From Cellulosilyticum sp. (GTDB lineage Bacteria > Bacillota > Clostridia > Lachnospirales > Cellulosilyticaceae), in NCBI GenBank assembly GCA_015058045.1, contig SVDC01000043.1:1-33378 (forward strand): a stretch of 33,378 nt of DNA, given 5' to 3'. Position 1 is the stretch's first letter. The number at the start of each line of letters is the position of its first letter. The position numbers were made by a program, and so were the translations under genes. The notes under the pieces were generated by a model. The model was not told the DNA's origin. It saw only the letters and a program-made list of their open reading frames with translations, and ran no database searches. Positions 7,895 to 16,210 of the stretch are shown here, one piece after another.

Positions 7895-7941
7895 TTTACA
7901 TTTTATCCTAACTATTTACATTTTTTCCTGTATTGTTTACA
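7895..7941 (+). promoter_or_regulatory. Three phased TTTACA repeats
   Basis: TTTACA occurs at 7895-7900, 7915-7920 and 7936-7941, 20 and 21 bp apart, that is about two helical turns. The first two share a longer unit (TTTACATTTTATCCT versus TTTACATTTTTTCCT). They lie 45-91 bp upstream of the oxidoreductase gene starting at 7986. The last copy could also serve as a -35 box. This may be a direct-repeat operator. Confidence 0.35.
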
Positions 7942-7985
7942 ATAATTTTACCTTCATAAATTTATATATCATATAGGAGACTACT

Positions 7986-9224
7986 ATGGAAAAATTATTA
8001 CTTGAAGCTGGACGCTGCTTAAAATGTAAAAAGCCTAGATGCCAAATGCACTGTCCAATTTACACCTCTGTTCCTGAGGTACTTACACTTTTTGAAGCTG
8101 GAAAAATTCACGAAGCGGGAGAAGTCTTATTCAATAACAATCCCCTAAGTGCTATTTGTGCCATTGTTTGTCCTCATGAAGATCAATGTCTAGGTAATTG
8201 TATTCGTGGTATTAAGGGTGAACCAGTTAAATTCTGTGAAATTGAAGCCTATATTTCTAGACTATATTTAGAAGAATTAACTATAGAAAAAGCCCCATTT
8301 AACGGAAAGCGTGTTGCTGTAGTAGGATCAGGTCCTGCTGGAATTACAGCCGCAATGCTTCTTGCTAAAAAAGGCTATAAAGTAACAATGTTTGAATTAC
8401 ATGACCGCATTGGTGGTGTACTATCTTATGGTATTCCTGAATTTAGATTACCTCGTAAATTAGTACAAGATTTAGAAGATAAACTTATCCAACTTGGCGT
8501 CTCTATTAAGTATAATACTTTAGTTGGCCCTGTTATTACAGTAGATAAACTCTTAGCTGATGGATATGATTCTATCTTTATCGGTACAGGTGTATGGAAT
8601 CCAAAGACATTAAATATTAAAGGCGAAACACTTGAGCATTCACATTATGCAATTGACTACCTTAAAAATCCAAAAAGCTATCGCCTTGGTAAAAAGGTTG
8701 TTGTTATTGGAGCTGGTAATGTAGCAATGGATGCAGCTAGAAGTGCCAAATATTATGGTGCTGAAGAAGTTCATATTTGTTACCGTCGTGGTGAAGAAGA
8801 TATGACTGCTACAAAAGCTGAAATCCATGAAGCAAAAGAAGAAGGTGTTATCTTTACACTTTATAAATCTCCTGTGGAAATCACAGAAGAAGGTGTTATC
8901 TTTGCAGATACTCAAAAAGTTACCTTAGAGGATGGCACAACAAAACTTGAAACCATCCCTGGTTCTGAAAAACTATTCCCTTGTGATAGTGTGATTATCT
9001 CTATTAGCCAAGCCCCTAAAGATAATATTGTTGCAGGTACAACAGGCCTTGAAACAAAATATGGCCTTCTTGTAACAGACGAAAAAGGGCATACAACTAA
9101 AGAAGGTGTATTTGCCTGTGGAGACGTTGTAAGTGGTGCTAAAACGGTTATTGCTGCTGTAGTTGCAGCCAAAACAGTAGCTCAAAGCATTGATGATTAC
9201 TTACAATCTGATTCTCAAAATTAA
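7986..9224 (+). CDS. GltD-like NAD(P)-dependent Fe-S flavoprotein
   Basis: The 412-aa product has the arrangement of the glutamate synthase small subunit family. An N-terminal Fe-S domain carries Cys11, 14, 19, 23 (CLKCKKPRCQMHC) and Cys58, 62, 68, 72. An FAD-binding GSGPAG lies at 114-119, an NAD(P)-binding GAGNVA at 242-247, and the C-terminal FAD signature GVFACGDVVSGAKT near 375-390. Such proteins pass electrons from NAD(P)H through FAD and Fe-S clusters to a partner subunit. No glutamate synthase large subunit or other partner is adjacent, so the substrate is open; glutamate synthase, NfnB-like and PreT-like roles are all possible. The start follows an AGGAG site. The gene is monocistronic, ending about 100 bp before a terminator. 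Confidence 0.88.
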   Translation: MEKLLLEAGRCLKCKKPRCQMHCPIYTSVPEVLTLFEAGKIHEAGEVLFNNNPLSAICAIVCPHEDQCLGNCIRGIKGEPVKFCEIEAYISRLYLEELTIEKAPFNGKRVAVVGSGPAGITAAMLLAKKGYKVTMFELHDRIGGVLSYGIPEFRLPRKLVQDLEDKLIQLGVSIKYNTLVGPVITVDKLLADGYDSIFIGTGVWNPKTLNIKGETLEHSHYAIDYLKNPKSYRLGKKVVVIGAGNVAMDAARSAKYYGAEEVHICYRRGEEDMTATKAEIHEAKEEGVIFTLYKSPVEITEEGVIFADTQKVTLEDGTTKLETIPGSEKLFPCDSVIISISQAPKDNIVAGTTGLETKYGLLVTDEKGHTTKEGVFACGDVVSGAKTVIAAVVAAKTVAQSIDDYLQSDSQN

Positions 9225-9325
9225 TGATTTCTCATAAGCCTATAGTTTCATTTAACTTATTATAGATAAGACTATTGATTGAGCTTACAGTATAAAATCA
9301 TTTATTTAGTTAGAACTAAAAAAAT

Positions 9326-9383
9326 AACGCCTATATAGAATAACTTAAAGACATACTCACTCTAAGTACTCTATATAGGCGTT
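9326..9383. terminator. Two-way intrinsic terminator
   Basis: A 14-bp stem (AACGCCTATATAGA with TCTATATAGGCGTT) has a loop of about 30 nt and flanking A and T runs on both sides. It lies between the convergent genes ending at 9224 (plus) and 9403 (minus). Confidence 0.8.
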
Positions 9384-9402
9384 TTCTTTAATAAAAACCA
9401 CC

Positions 9403-11064
9403 TTATGCTGCATTCTTTTGTTCTTGAGGTTTATGTTTTTTTCCAAAGTATTGTTTTACAGCATCCACTACCTCTTCTAATGTCTCTTTTTCTAATGGGT
9501 TACTTAATCCTACAACCTTCAAGCTATCTATAAATGAATGTTCTCTTCCTGCCTCCACCAATGCTAAATAGGTATTTATACCCGCTTCTTCTTGTTCTAA
9601 CGATTCTGCCCATATTTCCAATGCAGCTACTGCTGAAACACTATAGCTTATATAGTAAAATGGACTCTGAAAATTATGTGGCACCATACACCAACTTCTA
9701 TCATCTACCTTAATACCATAACTCTTTGCTAGCTTACCATAGAGCTTGTTCATTTCTCCCACTGTTATATTAGGATTTGCATAAATCTCTTGTAAAAACT
9801 CATCATATAAACATCCTTGAATAATGGCTCCTAACATATTTTCTATTGTATAAATCTTTGCCGCCTTACTATAGTAATCATCTTGAAAGATTTCATTATA
9901 ATATGCCATTGCGATTAACTCTAAGCCTTGTGAATAGGTCTCATCTAAGTCTAATCCACCCATATTAGTGCCTATCTTATAATATGAAAAGTAGTGTCCA
10001 AATTCATGAATAAAAGTTAATGCTGTTTCATATTCTGCTCCATAATTAATCACAATGTATGGCTCAGCAAATTGATCAAAGTATGTAGTAAAACCACCAT
10101 TCTCCTTATCCTGTCTATATTCAATATCATATAACTCATATTGACACATATAATCATATGCTTCTTTTAAATCGCTATGCTTTGATATAAAGCCTTCATC
10201 TATGCTTTCTAATAGATTTTCTTCGCCTTCATAAGTATACTGCTCTAAAATAGTCGTTGCGGCCACATTACTTTTATAAAGTAAGTTAAACAGGTCAGGA
10301 ACCACCTCTTTTACATGCGTAATAAAAGTTGCAATTTCTTTTGGTGTGTAATCTCTCTCATAATTATGATACATACTTTCAACATAAGTATCATATCCTT
10401 GTATCTTAGCCATTTGATTATCTAATTGAACGAGTTGTAATAAAATCTCGCCAACCACCTGGTTATATGCCGTATACCACTGATCATATAGTTTATAAAA
10501 CTGTTCATTATTTAGGGATGTGTCTTGTAAAAGTTCAATGAAGGTCATTTCTCCCCCATCTACTTCAATAAGTGTACTTAACTCTGCCTCTAAGTATTCA
10601 TCAACTAATTTAGACCTTTCAATAGTTAATTCATAAAACTTAGTCATATCATTAGAAAGCGTTTTTTCCTCTTCTTCAAAGATTTCAATGTAATCACTCT
10701 TCATCTTTCCTAAAAGATCTACACTATATAAATACTCATCAAAATATTCACTCTGGTTTTTATGAAGCTGATAATTAAGCTGAGCGATTTGTATCATTGT
10801 ACTGATCTTATAGTATAAATCATAGTATGTTTCATCCCATTTATAAAATGCCTCTTCATCTGTTTGAGCGATAATTTGCTCTAACTCATTTAGAAGCTTT
10901 TCTACTTCCGAATACTCTATATGCTCATACTTCATCTCGGATAATTTTAAGTCCGCTCTAGTAATCTTATTCACTGCTATAGGCTCTTGTGCAAATGTAG
11001 CTACACTCATTATTCCACTCACTAATAGTCCTATAATGATTCGTTTTAGCCAATTCTCCTTCAT
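9403..11064 (-). CDS. Secreted M3-type oligoendopeptidase
   Basis: The 553-aa protein starts with a signal peptide (KR at 7-8, hydrophobic core at about 9-24, likely cleavage near AQE at residues 25-27). The zinc motif HEFGH is at 353-357 in ALTFIHEFGHYFSYYK. Glu375 in the following DETYSQGLELIA segment is the likely third ligand, resembling the conserved E-x-P-S-Q region of M3 peptidases. The family consists of metallo-oligopeptidases; most are cytoplasmic, so a signal peptide marks this one as extracellular or surface-acting. The start has AGGGGGG 4 nt upstream, which is rather close. It lies 121 bp downstream of the sensor-associated lipoprotein gene, same strand, and may or may not share its transcript. 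Confidence 0.85.
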   Translation of the reverse strand: MKENWLKRIIIGLLVSGIMSVATFAQEPIAVNKITRADLKLSEMKYEHIEYSEVEKLLNELEQIIAQTDEEAFYKWDETYYDLYYKISTMIQIAQLNYQLHKNQSEYFDEYLYSVDLLGKMKSDYIEIFEEEEKTLSNDMTKFYELTIERSKLVDEYLEAELSTLIEVDGGEMTFIELLQDTSLNNEQFYKLYDQWYTAYNQVVGEILLQLVQLDNQMAKIQGYDTYVESMYHNYERDYTPKEIATFITHVKEVVPDLFNLLYKSNVAATTILEQYTYEGEENLLESIDEGFISKHSDLKEAYDYMCQYELYDIEYRQDKENGGFTTYFDQFAEPYIVINYGAEYETALTFIHEFGHYFSYYKIGTNMGGLDLDETYSQGLELIAMAYYNEIFQDDYYSKAAKIYTIENMLGAIIQGCLYDEFLQEIYANPNITVGEMNKLYGKLAKSYGIKVDDRSWCMVPHNFQSPFYYISYSVSAVAALEIWAESLEQEEAGINTYLALVEAGREHSFIDSLKVVGLSNPLEKETLEEVVDAVKQYFGKKHKPQEQKNAA

Positions 11065-11185
11065 GTTGCCCCCCTATCATTAGGCTCTTAAGGCTTGAGA
11101 CTTCTTTTTCATCCTCATCACCTTGATCTGATTTTACAACAATTTATCTATACTCCTATTACTATGTACTCTATACCTGCTATAT

Positions 11186-12376
11186 TTAGTCTTTAATGTC
11201 TATAAGCTCTAACTGATTTGCTAAATCAATAAGCTCTTCTCTGCTCATCTCACTATTCTTAATGTAGATATCACATATCATTCCTTGATCAATAAATTCT
11301 ATAACCTTCATACTTTCCGTCTCAAGATAATATGCATCCAATCCTCTTACAGTAACTCTTTCATAACCTAAATCTAGCTTATCATACAATGTGGATGCCA
11401 AAGTATTGCTAATAACAACCTTACTTCCTTTATCTATTGTATAAGTTAACTCAACCCTTCCATATTGTTCATTTACACTTTCTATATAATGTGTTTCAAT
11501 TAACTTTATGCCTTGTTCTTCTCTTAAGTAAAATATAGGAGAACCTAAATACTTAATAGCTGTATCTATTGAGACAACTTTATTCTTCTTTTCTAAATTA
11601 TCATTAATATATTCTACTGTAGCACCTTCAGGGATATTAACTTCAAAAATCTTATCCTCTAATTTTGGATTAAGTTCAAACTTTGTATACTCGACCTCAT
11701 TGATAATACTCCCCTGTTTCTGCACTTCCTTTACAATAAGCCATGTATTCTGATCTACCCAAAACTCATGAAGTTCATTCTTGCTTTTATCCTTACCAGT
11801 TGCTATGATATGCTGTGTTATATAGTTATTCATCCGCACATCATCCTCAATGACTAATGTATAATCTTTCTCATATTGATTAATTAGGTTCATGACATAT
11901 TCTTTTAATGATCCTGTCTCTAATTTCTTACCCATGCCTAATCGAATATCATCCGTTACCTCAGCTGCAAAAGACATATCTTTTATACAGTAATAATTTT
12001 TATACGGTAGATACGCAATAAACTGTGTTTCATTAAAAGTATCCTGTTCTGTCTGTAGTACATACTCACCTTGTAGCATTTCCTCTGTTATCTCTTCATT
12101 ACTTAATTGTTCAAAAACCTCTTTTTTAGTTAAGACCTCTGCTTCACTACGATACTTTTTATTTTTACCTTTCCACTCTTTAAAGGTTATCTCTTGAACT
12201 AATTCATTATCAAAATAACTTCTTTGTACACCCTCTCCATAAAATGTTTCTACTTGTTCTTCTACCATTAACATTTCTATTTCTGTAGGTGAAGTAAAAT
12301 AGCTACATCCAGTTGTATATAATAAAGTACCTATAAGCAGAATCCCGTTCTTTAACCTCTTATATTTATCTTTCAT
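11186..12376 (-). CDS. Lipoprotein, DUF4367-like, coupled to a sensor kinase
   Basis: The start at 12376 is chosen over an in-frame ATG at 12394 because the sequence between them is the ribosome binding site (AGGAGGAG, about 8 nt before 12376). The 396-aa product then begins MKDKYKRLKNG with a hydrophobic stretch ending in TTGC, a lipobox-like site with Cys24. The remainder is beta-rich. The middle resembles LolA/RseB-type outer-surface proteins, and the C-terminal part (from about 270, with YLGSPIFYLREEQG and DAYYLETESM) resembles DUF4367. The gene overlaps the kinase gene by 11 bp, so it is translationally coupled to it. It is probably an extracytoplasmic partner or target of the two-component system; the exact role is unknown. 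Confidence 0.78.
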   Translation of the reverse strand: MKDKYKRLKNGILLIGTLLYTTGCSYFTSPTEIEMLMVEEQVETFYGEGVQRSYFDNELVQEITFKEWKGKNKKYRSEAEVLTKKEVFEQLSNEEITEEMLQGEYVLQTEQDTFNETQFIAYLPYKNYYCIKDMSFAAEVTDDIRLGMGKKLETGSLKEYVMNLINQYEKDYTLVIEDDVRMNNYITQHIIATGKDKSKNELHEFWVDQNTWLIVKEVQKQGSIINEVEYTKFELNPKLEDKIFEVNIPEGATVEYINDNLEKKNKVVSIDTAIKYLGSPIFYLREEQGIKLIETHYIESVNEQYGRVELTYTIDKGSKVVISNTLASTLYDKLDLGYERVTVRGLDAYYLETESMKVIEFIDQGMICDIYIKNSEMSREELIDLANQLELIDIKD

Positions 12377-13847
12377 GCTCGCTCTCCTCCTCATAAGAGG
12401 TACTTCTTAAATAACAAACCATAATATTGCCTACTCCATTTATAGGGATTACCTCTATTGCACCTTTATGTTTTTCAATAATCATCTTAGATATACTAAG
12501 CCCCAGTCCTACACCTTTATGCGCCTTTTTACTTCTTGCTTCATCTCCCTGATAAAAAGGTTTAAACAAGTTTTCACGATCCCTTTCACTAATAGCATTT
12601 CCTTCGTTTTTTACAATTAAAAATAATCCTGGGCCTCTATATTTATCCAAAACGTCAGCACATTGTACATCTACCCAATCCGGTAGTACAACATCCGTCG
12701 AAAAGGCACCCAACCATATATTACCGTTTTCTTTTGTATGTCTAATCGCATTACTTACAATATTATCAATAACCCTAGTCATATATTTAACATCCACACT
12801 ATAATTTCCATGTGCCTCTATTTGTATTTCTACATTAATATCTTTCTGCCGACAAGTTGCCTCAACCCCTGAGTACAACATTTCACAAAACTCATCACCT
12901 TCAACTTCTACTTGGGTGAGTTGATAATTCATACTCAATAAATTATACGTCAATAGATCATCTAACATATCTCTCATATAATCACATTTACTTAGTATCG
13001 TCTCTAAGTAATCTCTTCTTTTTACCTCATCTGTCGTATTAGAAAGCTTAAGCATTTCTGTATATGCTCTAATAGACGTAAGTGGTGTTTTTAAATCATG
13101 AGAAATAGTAGCAATCATATATTCTTTTGCTTTTTGTTCTGCTTCAACTGCCTTTTTGCCCTCTTCTATTTCATCCTTCATAGCATTAAAATGTCTACAT
13201 AGTTCTCCAATTTCATCATTCGCTTTATAGTTAATATAAACCTCTGTATTTCCTTTTGCATATTCATTCATACTATGTGTTACAGCTGATAAAGGTTGAC
13301 TAAATTTAATATTAAGCCGTCTAATAACAATAATAAAAATCATACCTACTAATAAAAATAAAACACTAAATGTTATAAGCGTGTTCTTCTTGGTTATCTC
13401 AGCTAGATTATGTCTTTCAATACTCATTTCATAAAAACCAATTATATTAGCTTCTTCATCAAATACTGCTTTTTTTAATGTATAAATATTATACCGATAT
13501 GTAACTTCATTTAAATTAGAATATAAATTATCCAATGACACCTTTCTTTCATTTCCTACCACAGAGGAGTAAAGTGTTAACCCAGCTGGGCTATACAACG
13601 TGATAATAGTCTCCTTATCAAGAACAATCTGACTGAGTGCATTTGCAATATTTACTTTTCCATTATATAAATCGGGATTATTAAGTATCTCTCTATACTT
13701 AATAAACTCCATTCTAACAGATAAATCATCTTTTACTCTTGTTCTCCTATTATAGGCTACATTGACTTCTATCCCTATAATAATACTTAATAATGTGATT
13801 ATTAGTACTAAGAAATGTGATATCGTCAAATAGTGCTTTAATTTCAC
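12366..13847 (-). CDS. Membrane sensor histidine kinase
   Basis: The 493-aa kinase has a first membrane helix (about 8-29), an extracytoplasmic sensor region (about 30-155), a second helix (about 157-176), a HAMP linker (about 177-230), a HisKA domain with the phosphorylated His250 (ATISHDLKTPLTSIR) and a C-terminal ATPase domain. The N box is DNIVSNAIRHT near 361-371. The G1-type segment reads KNEGN where DNGPG-like sequences are usual, and the G2 box is GVGLGLSISK. The first codons overlap the response-regulator stop by 4 bp (ATGA), a standard coupled pair. The signal is unknown; the coupled lipoprotein suggests a cell-surface cue. Confidence 0.95.
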   Translation of the reverse strand: MKLKHYLTISHFLVLIITLLSIIIGIEVNVAYNRRTRVKDDLSVRMEFIKYREILNNPDLYNGKVNIANALSQIVLDKETIITLYSPAGLTLYSSVVGNERKVSLDNLYSNLNEVTYRYNIYTLKKAVFDEEANIIGFYEMSIERHNLAEITKKNTLITFSVLFLLVGMIFIIVIRRLNIKFSQPLSAVTHSMNEYAKGNTEVYINYKANDEIGELCRHFNAMKDEIEEGKKAVEAEQKAKEYMIATISHDLKTPLTSIRAYTEMLKLSNTTDEVKRRDYLETILSKCDYMRDMLDDLLTYNLLSMNYQLTQVEVEGDEFCEMLYSGVEATCRQKDINVEIQIEAHGNYSVDVKYMTRVIDNIVSNAIRHTKENGNIWLGAFSTDVVLPDWVDVQCADVLDKYRGPGLFLIVKNEGNAISERDRENLFKPFYQGDEARSKKAHKGVGLGLSISKMIIEKHKGAIEVIPINGVGNIMVCYLRSTSYEEESEHER

Positions 13848-14548
13848 TCGATTCTACCTCCTATAAATCGATAGCCTATCCCCCATGCGGTTTCTATATA
13901 TTTAGGATTCTTACTATCCTCTTTAAGTTTTGTTCTAAGTTGCTTAATATGTACTGTTACTGTATTACTTCCCTCTATATCTTCTTCCTGCCACACATTT
14001 TCATATAACTCTTTCTTAGTAAAAGGTCTACTTGGATTCTTTGCTAAGATCGTCAGCAAACTCCATTCTGTCGCCGTTAAGAAAAGTGTATCTCCATGCA
14101 AGAAAACCTGTTTCCTATTAAAGTTGATTTCCAGTCCTCCTTCATAGCAATAAATCTCCTCAAGGCCAGCTTCTCTAACCGTCTTCTTATAGCGCCTCAG
14201 TAACGATTCAATTCTTGCTTCTACTTCTGCTAAACTAAAAGGTTTTGTAACATAGTCATCTGCCCCTATTTTTAGCCCCTTTATCTTATCTAATTCCTTA
14301 TTCCTAGCACTAGCAATTAGTATAGGCACATCACTTATAAGTCTTATACTTTGACATAAGCTATATCCATCTAAGCCTGGTAACATGATATCAACAATAA
14401 GCAAATCATAATTCCCCATTTTAAAATCTTCGAGTCCTTCATTTCCTGTAGATGCCCAATTAATTTCATAGCCTCTATTAGTTAAGTATTCTTTTAAAAT
14501 ACTTGCAATCTGTTCATCATCTTCTACGATTAGTAATCTACCCTGCAT
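13844..14548 (-). CDS. OmpR/PhoB-family response regulator
   Basis: The 234-aa regulator has a receiver domain (1-115) with the acidic pair Glu9-Asp10-Asp11, the phosphorylated Asp53 (LLIVDIMLPGLDG) and the conserved Lys in VTKPFSLAE. A winged-helix DNA-binding domain follows (about 130-232), with the usual TATEWSLL and GIGYRF segments. The ribosome site AAGGAGG lies 8 nt before the start. It is the first gene of the operon with the kinase and the lipoprotein, directly downstream of the tRNA operon terminator. A 14-bp AT-only palindrome at 14604-14617 could be a binding site but is weak evidence. Confidence 0.96.
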   Translation of the reverse strand: MQGRLLIVEDDEQIASILKEYLTNRGYEINWASTGNEGLEDFKMGNYDLLIVDIMLPGLDGYSLCQSIRLISDVPILIASARNKELDKIKGLKIGADDYVTKPFSLAEVEARIESLLRRYKKTVREAGLEEIYCYEGGLEINFNRKQVFLHGDTLFLTATEWSLLTILAKNPSRPFTKKELYENVWQEEDIEGSNTVTVHIKQLRTKLKEDSKNPKYIETAWGIGYRFIGGRIE

Positions 14549-14632
14549 GCTATTTCCTCCTTCTCCTTACTATCTATCATAAAACGCAGGCTTATTGGAG
14601 TGGTATTATTAATAATAATTTTATTTTTAAGT

Positions 14633-14680
14633 AAAAAAAAGCACTTCCTAACTAAGATGTCTTAATTAAGAAGTGCTTTT
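14633..14680 (-). terminator. Terminator of the tRNA operon
   Basis: A stem of about 18 bp (AAGCACTTCTTAATTAAG with its complement, two G-T wobbles) and a loop of about four bases is followed by eight T residues on the minus strand. It closes the tRNA operon after tRNA-Phe and insulates the response-regulator operon. Confidence 0.92.
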
Positions 14681-14685
14681 TGTGA

Positions 14686-14758
<73 letters not shown>

Positions 14759-14767
14759 ATATATGTA

Positions 14768-14844
<77 letters not shown>

Positions 14845-14868
14845 ATATTATCTTTAATAGATAAGATA

Positions 14869-14949
14869 TGGTGGGAGAAGGATTCGAACCTTCGAAGCTA
14901 TCGCAACAGATTTACAGTCTGCCCCCTTTGGCCGCTCGGGAATCCCACC
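14869..14949 (-). tRNA. tRNA-Tyr (GTA)
   Basis: A class II tRNA of 81 nt with a long variable arm, acceptor GGTGGGA/TCCCACC, discriminator A and anticodon GTA in ACTGTAAAT. CCA is not encoded. Confidence 0.97.
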
Positions 14950-14954
14950 ATATA

Positions 14955-15027
<73 letters not shown>

Positions 15028-15141
15028 ACATTCATTTAGCTAGCTTCTGTATTTCTCAATTTCTTTAAACAAAGAATTGATTTACGCCGCTATACCATTT
15101 AAATAAATGTGTAAGTTAAAATATTATAAATATTAGGTATA

Positions 15142-15226
15142 TGCCCGAGACCGGAATCGAACCGGTACGAGGGGTTAGCTCGCAGGATTTTAAGTCCTGT
15201 GCGTCTGCCAGTTCCGCCACTCGGGC
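15142..15226 (-). tRNA. tRNA-Leu (TAA)
   Basis: A class II tRNA of 85 nt with acceptor GCCCGAG/CTCGGGC, anticodon loop CTTAAAA, a long variable arm and discriminator A. CCA is not encoded. Confidence 0.97.
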
Positions 15227-15232
15227 ATACAA

Positions 15233-15305
15233 TGGTCGCTATAGGGCTCGAACCTATGACCCCCTGCTTGTAAGGCAGGTGCTCTCCCAGCTGAGCTAAG
15301 CGACC
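15233..15305 (-). tRNA. tRNA-Val (TAC)
   Basis: 73 nt with acceptor GGTCGCT/AGCGACC, anticodon loop CTTACAA and discriminator A. Confidence 0.97.
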
Positions 15306-15334
15306 ATATTATATTAGATTATTAAAATCTTAAA

Positions 15335-15408
15335 CGACCCAGAAGGGACTCGAACCCTCGACCTCCGCCGTGACAGGGCGGCGTGCTAACCAACTGTACC
15401 ACTGGGCC
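15335..15408 (-). tRNA. tRNA-Asp (GTC)
   Basis: 74 nt with anticodon loop CTGTCAC, acceptor GGCCCAG/CTGGGTC with one G-T pair, and discriminator G as usual for tRNA-Asp. Confidence 0.97.
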
Positions 15409-15418
15409 TTAAATTAAG

Positions 15419-15491
15419 TGAGCCACCCGGGAATCGAACCCGGGACAACTTGATTAAAAGTCAAGTGCTCTACCGACTGAGCTAGTGACCC
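15419..15491 (-). tRNA. tRNA-Lys (TTT)
   Basis: 73 nt with acceptor GGGTCAC/GTGGCTC (two G-T pairs), anticodon loop CTTTTAA and discriminator A. Confidence 0.97.
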
Positions 15492-15497
15492 ACAAAG

Positions 15498-15572
15498 TCG
15501 GGGTGACAGGACTCGAACCTGCGGCCTCCTGAACCCAAATCAGGCGCTCTAGCCAAACTGAGCCACACCCCG
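15498..15572 (-). tRNA. tRNA-Pro (TGG)
   Basis: 75 nt with acceptor CGGGGTG/CACCCCG, anticodon loop TTTGGGT and discriminator A. Confidence 0.97.
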
Positions 15573-15603
15573 CTCTACATGTATATGTTAGTAAAACTAA
15601 CAA

Positions 15604-15675
15604 TGACCCATACGGGAATCGAACCCGTGTTACCGCCGTGAAAGGGCGATGTCTTAACCGCTTGACCAATGGGCC
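15604..15675 (-). tRNA. tRNA-Glu (TTC)
   Basis: 72 nt with acceptor GGCCCAT/ATGGGTC, anticodon TTC in CCCTTTCACGG and discriminator A. It is the first gene after the operon promoter. Confidence 0.97.
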
Positions 15676-15688
15676 TTATCTTTTTGTT

Positions 15689-15709
15689 TCGCTTTGTTTT
15701 CCTCAGCGA
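15689..15709 (-). other. 5'-end hairpin of the ten-tRNA transcript
   Basis: TCGCT/AGCGA pair around a loop containing GAGGAAAA. The outer base lies 9 bp from the -10 box, which is about the predicted transcription start. The same arrangement occurs in the 5S unit (16186-16202). Confidence 0.5.
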
Positions 15710-15717
15710 CAAGTAAT

Positions 15718-15746
15718 ATAATACACTACTTACTTACATGAGTCAA
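15718..15746 (-). promoter_or_regulatory. Sigma-A promoter of the ten-tRNA operon
   Basis: Minus-strand TTGACT (15746-15741), a 17-bp spacer and TATTAT (15723-15718), with A/T runs upstream that could act as an UP element. It explains the 308-bp gap between tRNA-Glu and tRNA-Gly; the rest of that gap (about 15780-15930) is AT-rich with nothing else recognisable. Confidence 0.88.
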
Positions 15747-15931
15747 CAACTTTTTTACTTTTTTTCATAAAAACTTATTTATATTCTCAATCCCTTATAA
15801 AATCAAGGTTTTCTAAGTAGTTTTCTACTTAAATCTATTTATATTATAGCCCTTTTTGTATTTTTTTATCCTTAACTTACTTAAGAACATACCATAACTT
15901 TTAACTCTCAGAATTTAATATTAGAAACAAC

Positions 15932-15972
15932 AAAAAAAGTCGACAACCTTTGCTTTCAAAAGTTATCGACTT
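15932..15972 (-). terminator. Terminator of the 5S/tRNA-Gly unit
   Basis: An 11-bp stem (AAGTCGATAAC with GTTGTCGACTT, one G-T pair) is followed by TTTTTTTG on the minus strand, directly behind tRNA-Gly. It separates this unit from the ten-tRNA operon. Confidence 0.85.
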
Positions 15973-15983
15973 CTTTTCTTAAG

Positions 15984-16056
15984 AGCGCGAAACGGGACTC
16001 GAACCCGCGACCCTCTCCTTGGCAAGGAGATGCTCTACCAACTGAGCCATTCGCGC
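15984..16056 (-). tRNA. tRNA-Gly (GCC)
   Basis: 73 nt with acceptor GCGCGAA/TTCGCGC, anticodon loop TTGCCAA and discriminator T as usual for bacterial tRNA-Gly. It follows 5S rRNA by 5 bp. Confidence 0.97.
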
Positions 16057-16061
16057 ATAAA

Positions 16062-16178
16062 TTTGGCAACCACCTACTCTCCCAGTCAGTCTCCCAACAA
16101 GTACCATCGGCCGCTTAGGTCTTAACCTACGTGTTCGGGATGGAAACGGGTGTTTCCCCTAAGCGCATCATCACCAAA
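16062..16178 (-). rRNA. rrf: 5S ribosomal RNA
   Basis: The gene is about 117 nt. Conserved 5S segments are present: CCCGTTTCCATCCCGAAC, GTTAAGACCTAAGCGGCC, GATGGTACT and GGGAGAGTAGG. The terminal helix TTTGGTG/TTGCCAAA closes both ends. No 23S gene precedes it; a promoter lies about 33 bp upstream of its 5' end, so this copy is transcribed independently with tRNA-Gly. Confidence 0.96.
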
Positions 16179-16185
16179 AGTTTTT

Positions 16186-16202
16186 TCGTCATTTCCTGAC
16201 GA
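16186..16202 (-). other. 5'-end hairpin of the 5S transcript
   Basis: TCGTCA-GGAAA-TGACGA, a perfect 6-bp stem, has its outer base 9 bp from the -10 box, at about +1. It matches the arrangement at 15689-15709 in the neighbouring tRNA operon. Confidence 0.5.
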
Positions 16203-16210
16203 CAAAACTA

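Noticed and set aside
8846..8902. Repeated GAAGAAGGTGTTATCTTT within the oxidoreductase gene
   Set aside because: It is a short in-frame repeat encoding EEGVIF twice; two copies only, with no sign of a mobile or regulatory repeat.
8640..9185. Minus-strand open frames inside the GltD-like gene
   Set aside because: They lie wholly opposite a gene with full family motifs and have no start signals.
14604..14617. TATTATTAATAATA palindrome before the response regulator
   Set aside because: It is AT-only sequence in an AT-rich gap; such palindromes are frequent by chance and nothing links it to autoregulation.
15454..15669. Minus-strand open frame of 71 codons
   Set aside because: It runs through tRNA-Pro, tRNA-Glu and part of tRNA-Lys; the translation is simply read-through of tRNA sequence.
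15984..16056. tRNA-Ala (GGC) reading of the tRNA next to 5S
   Set aside because: The anticodon region is nearly self-complementary; read correctly on the minus strand the anticodon is GCC, and the T discriminator fits tRNA-Gly.
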